From Rhizobium sp. CFBP 8762 (GTDB taxonomy: Bacteria; Pseudomonadota; Alphaproteobacteria; Rhizobiales; Rhizobiaceae): a stretch of 64,000 bases of DNA. The first letter of the stretch is position 1. The number at the start of each line of letters is the position of its first letter. The notes below the pieces were generated by a model, which ran no database searches, was not told the origin of the DNA, and saw only the letters and a list, made by a program, of their open reading frames with translations. Below, one piece after another: positions 62,818 through 64,000 of this stretch. Position numbers and translations under genes: made by a program. The stretch spans positions 234,659 through 298,658 of the forward strand of contig NZ_JACYUD010000004.1 of NCBI RefSeq assembly GCF_014841565.1, in the 5' to 3' direction.

Positions 62818-64000
62818 ATGAAGAAATCCATCAAAGATCGACTGGCCGTTTTGTCCGATGCTGCGAAATACGATGCGTCCTGCGCATCCAGCGGCACGCA
62901 AAAACGCAACTCCGCGCAAAGCGGCGGGCTTGGCTCCACGGAAGGGGCGGGTATCTGCCACTCCTATGCGCCGGATGGGCGATGCATCTCGCTGCTGAAA
63001 ATCCTGATGACGAATTTCTGCATCTATGATTGCGCCTACTGCATCAATCGCTCGTCCAGCAATGTCGAGCGGGCGCGGTTTTCGGTGGAGGAGGTCGTGT
63101 GGCTCACGCTGGAATTTTACCGCCGCAATTATATTGAGGGCCTGTTTCTCTCCTCCGGCATTATCCGCTCGTCCGATCATACCATGGAAGAAATGGTGCG
63201 CATTGCCCGCGAATTGCGGATCACGCATAATTTTCGCGGCTATATCCATTTGAAGTCGATCCCGGAAGCGTCTCAAGCCCTGATAGAGGAAGCCGGTCTC
63301 TACGCCGACCGCTTGTCGATCAACATCGAACTGCCGACTGACATCGGCATTTCGCAATTTGCTCCGGAAAAGCGGCCGGAGAATATCCGCAAATCCATGG
63401 GTGACCTGCGCCTGAAAATCGAGGAATCGCGTGACCCCACGTTGCAGACCAAGCGCACCAAACGCTTTGCCCCGGGCGGCCAGAGCACACAGATGATTGT
63501 GGGTGCCGACGCCGCCGATGATGCGACGATACTGTCGACCAGTGCGCGTCTTTACGGCAGCTATGGTCTGAAGCGGGTGTATTATTCCGCATTCAGCCCC
63601 ATCCCGGATTCATCCAAGGCTCTGCCGCTGATCAAGCCACCGTTGATGCGCGAGCACCGCCTGTATCAAGCCGATTGGCTCTACCGTTTCTATGGTTTCG
63701 GCATTGATGAAATCACGGCGGGGCAGGGCGATGGTATGCTTGATCTGGATCTCGATCCGAAACTGAGCTGGGCGCTGGCCAACCGGCACCGGTTTCCTGT
63801 AGATATTAACCGGGCCGACCGGGACATGTTGCTGCGCGTGCCCGGCCTTGGCGGCAAAACGGTCAATGCGCTGATTTCGGCACGGCGCTACCGCCGCCTG
63901 CGTCTGGAGGATCTGTCGCGCCTGAGCGTATCCCTGAAAAAGGTTCAGCCGTTCATCGAGGCTGAGGGCTGGTCGCCCGGCGCGTTGACCGACAAGGCGG
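62818..64000 (+). CDS. Putative DNA modification/repair radical SAM protein (runs off right edge)
   Basis: The open frame from ATG 62818 continues to the window end (at least 394 residues). The radical SAM [4Fe-4S] motif is CIYDCAYC (CxxxCxxC, about residues 68-75). Conserved blocks follow (EGLFLSSGIIRSSDHTMEEM, INIELPTDIGISQFAPEKR, PGGQSTQMIVGADAADDA). A helix-hairpin-helix-like end, INRADRDMLLRVPGLGGKTV (about 345-364), points to DNA binding. This matches the TIGR03916 family, whose genes usually sit next to a TIGR03915/UdgX-type protein that should follow beyond 64000. A LexA box supports a DNA-damage role. Confidence 0.9.
   Translation, partial: MKKSIKDRLAVLSDAAKYDASCASSGTQKRNSAQSGGLGSTEGAGICHSYAPDGRCISLLKILMTNFCIYDCAYCINRSSSNVERARFSVEEVVWLTLEFYRRNYIEGLFLSSGIIRSSDHTMEEMVRIARELRITHNFRGYIHLKSIPEASQALIEEAGLYADRLSINIELPTDIGISQFAPEKRPENIRKSMGDLRLKIEESRDPTLQTKRTKRFAPGGQSTQMIVGADAADDATILSTSARLYGSYGLKRVYYSAFSPIPDSSKALPLIKPPLMREHRLYQADWLYRFYGFGIDEITAGQGDGMLDLDLDPKLSWALANRHRFPVDINRADRDMLLRVPGLGGKTVNALISARRYRRLRLEDLSRLSVSLKKVQPFIEAEGWSPGALTDKA

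Noticed and set aside
1-64000. CRISPR arrays, tRNA or rRNA genes, intact insertion sequences, conjugation genes
   Set aside because: None seen by reading: no regularly spaced repeats, no tRNA-like CCA-ended cloverleaf noticed, no transposase or tra/virB motifs.

Overview
The window looks like part of a repABC replicon (large plasmid or chromid) of a member of the Rhizobiaceae, close to Rhizobium, Agrobacterium or Allorhizobium. The support is a complete repA-repB-repC operon on the minus strand with two identical 16-bp parS palindromes, a candidate antisense ctRNA between repB and repC, a plasmid-associated RHE_PE00001/DUF1612 gene, an alphaproteobacterial LexA box (GAAC-N7-GAAC), many LysR-type regulators and a rhizobial-style nitrate assimilation cluster. 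No tRNA, rRNA, CRISPR array or intact insertion sequence was seen.

Left part (1-21.3 kb) is accessory. It opens with a frameshifted helix-turn-helix gene behind a 28-bp near-palindrome. Next comes a LysR regulator divergent from an operon holding an HD-domain protein, a polar amino-acid-type ABC transporter (two permeases, binding protein, ATPase), an NAD-dependent dehydrogenase of the 6PGDH/hydroxyisobutyrate family and a small dimeric-barrel protein; the operon ends in a decayed fusion of a 2-hydroxyacid dehydrogenase and an L-idonate dehydrogenase. From 8.2 to 21.3 kb there is a row of regulator-plus-small-redox-enzyme cassettes (LysR/NmrA, LysR/alpha-beta hydrolase/tautomerase, SDR/TetR, AraC/SDR/GST) interrupted by pseudogenes. 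The stretch 14.2-16.2 kb is a graveyard of truncated fragments on both strands.

The middle (21.4-32.4 kb) holds a minus-strand sugar-acid operon: RuBisCO-like protein, DUF1537 four-carbon-acid-sugar-type kinase, SDR dehydrogenase and KdgT-type permease, with a LysR gene divergent upstream. After it comes an RND efflux pair with a divergent TetR repressor and two tandem 20-bp operators.

From 32.6 to 44.9 kb lies a complete assimilatory nitrate/nitrite pathway: nasT-nasS (antiterminator and nitrate sensor), then nrtABC (uptake), nirBD (nitrite reductase), nasA (nitrate reductase) and cysG (siroheme). Between nasS and nrtA are a near-perfect sigma-54 promoter, two hairpins of the ANTAR-target kind and a strong intrinsic terminator, which together suggest NtrC/sigma-54 initiation followed by nitrate-dependent antitermination through NasS/NasT.

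The right part (45-64 kb) has an orphan serralysin-like metalloprotease, an eptA-type lipid A phosphoethanolamine transferase with its own two-component system, the RHE_PE00001 gene, Mn-catalase, DUF779 plus aldehyde dehydrogenase, a MarR regulator, the repABC operon, two stress-type proteins (PPOX-like and PfpI-like), and an apparently SOS-controlled radical SAM DNA repair protein that runs off the right edge.
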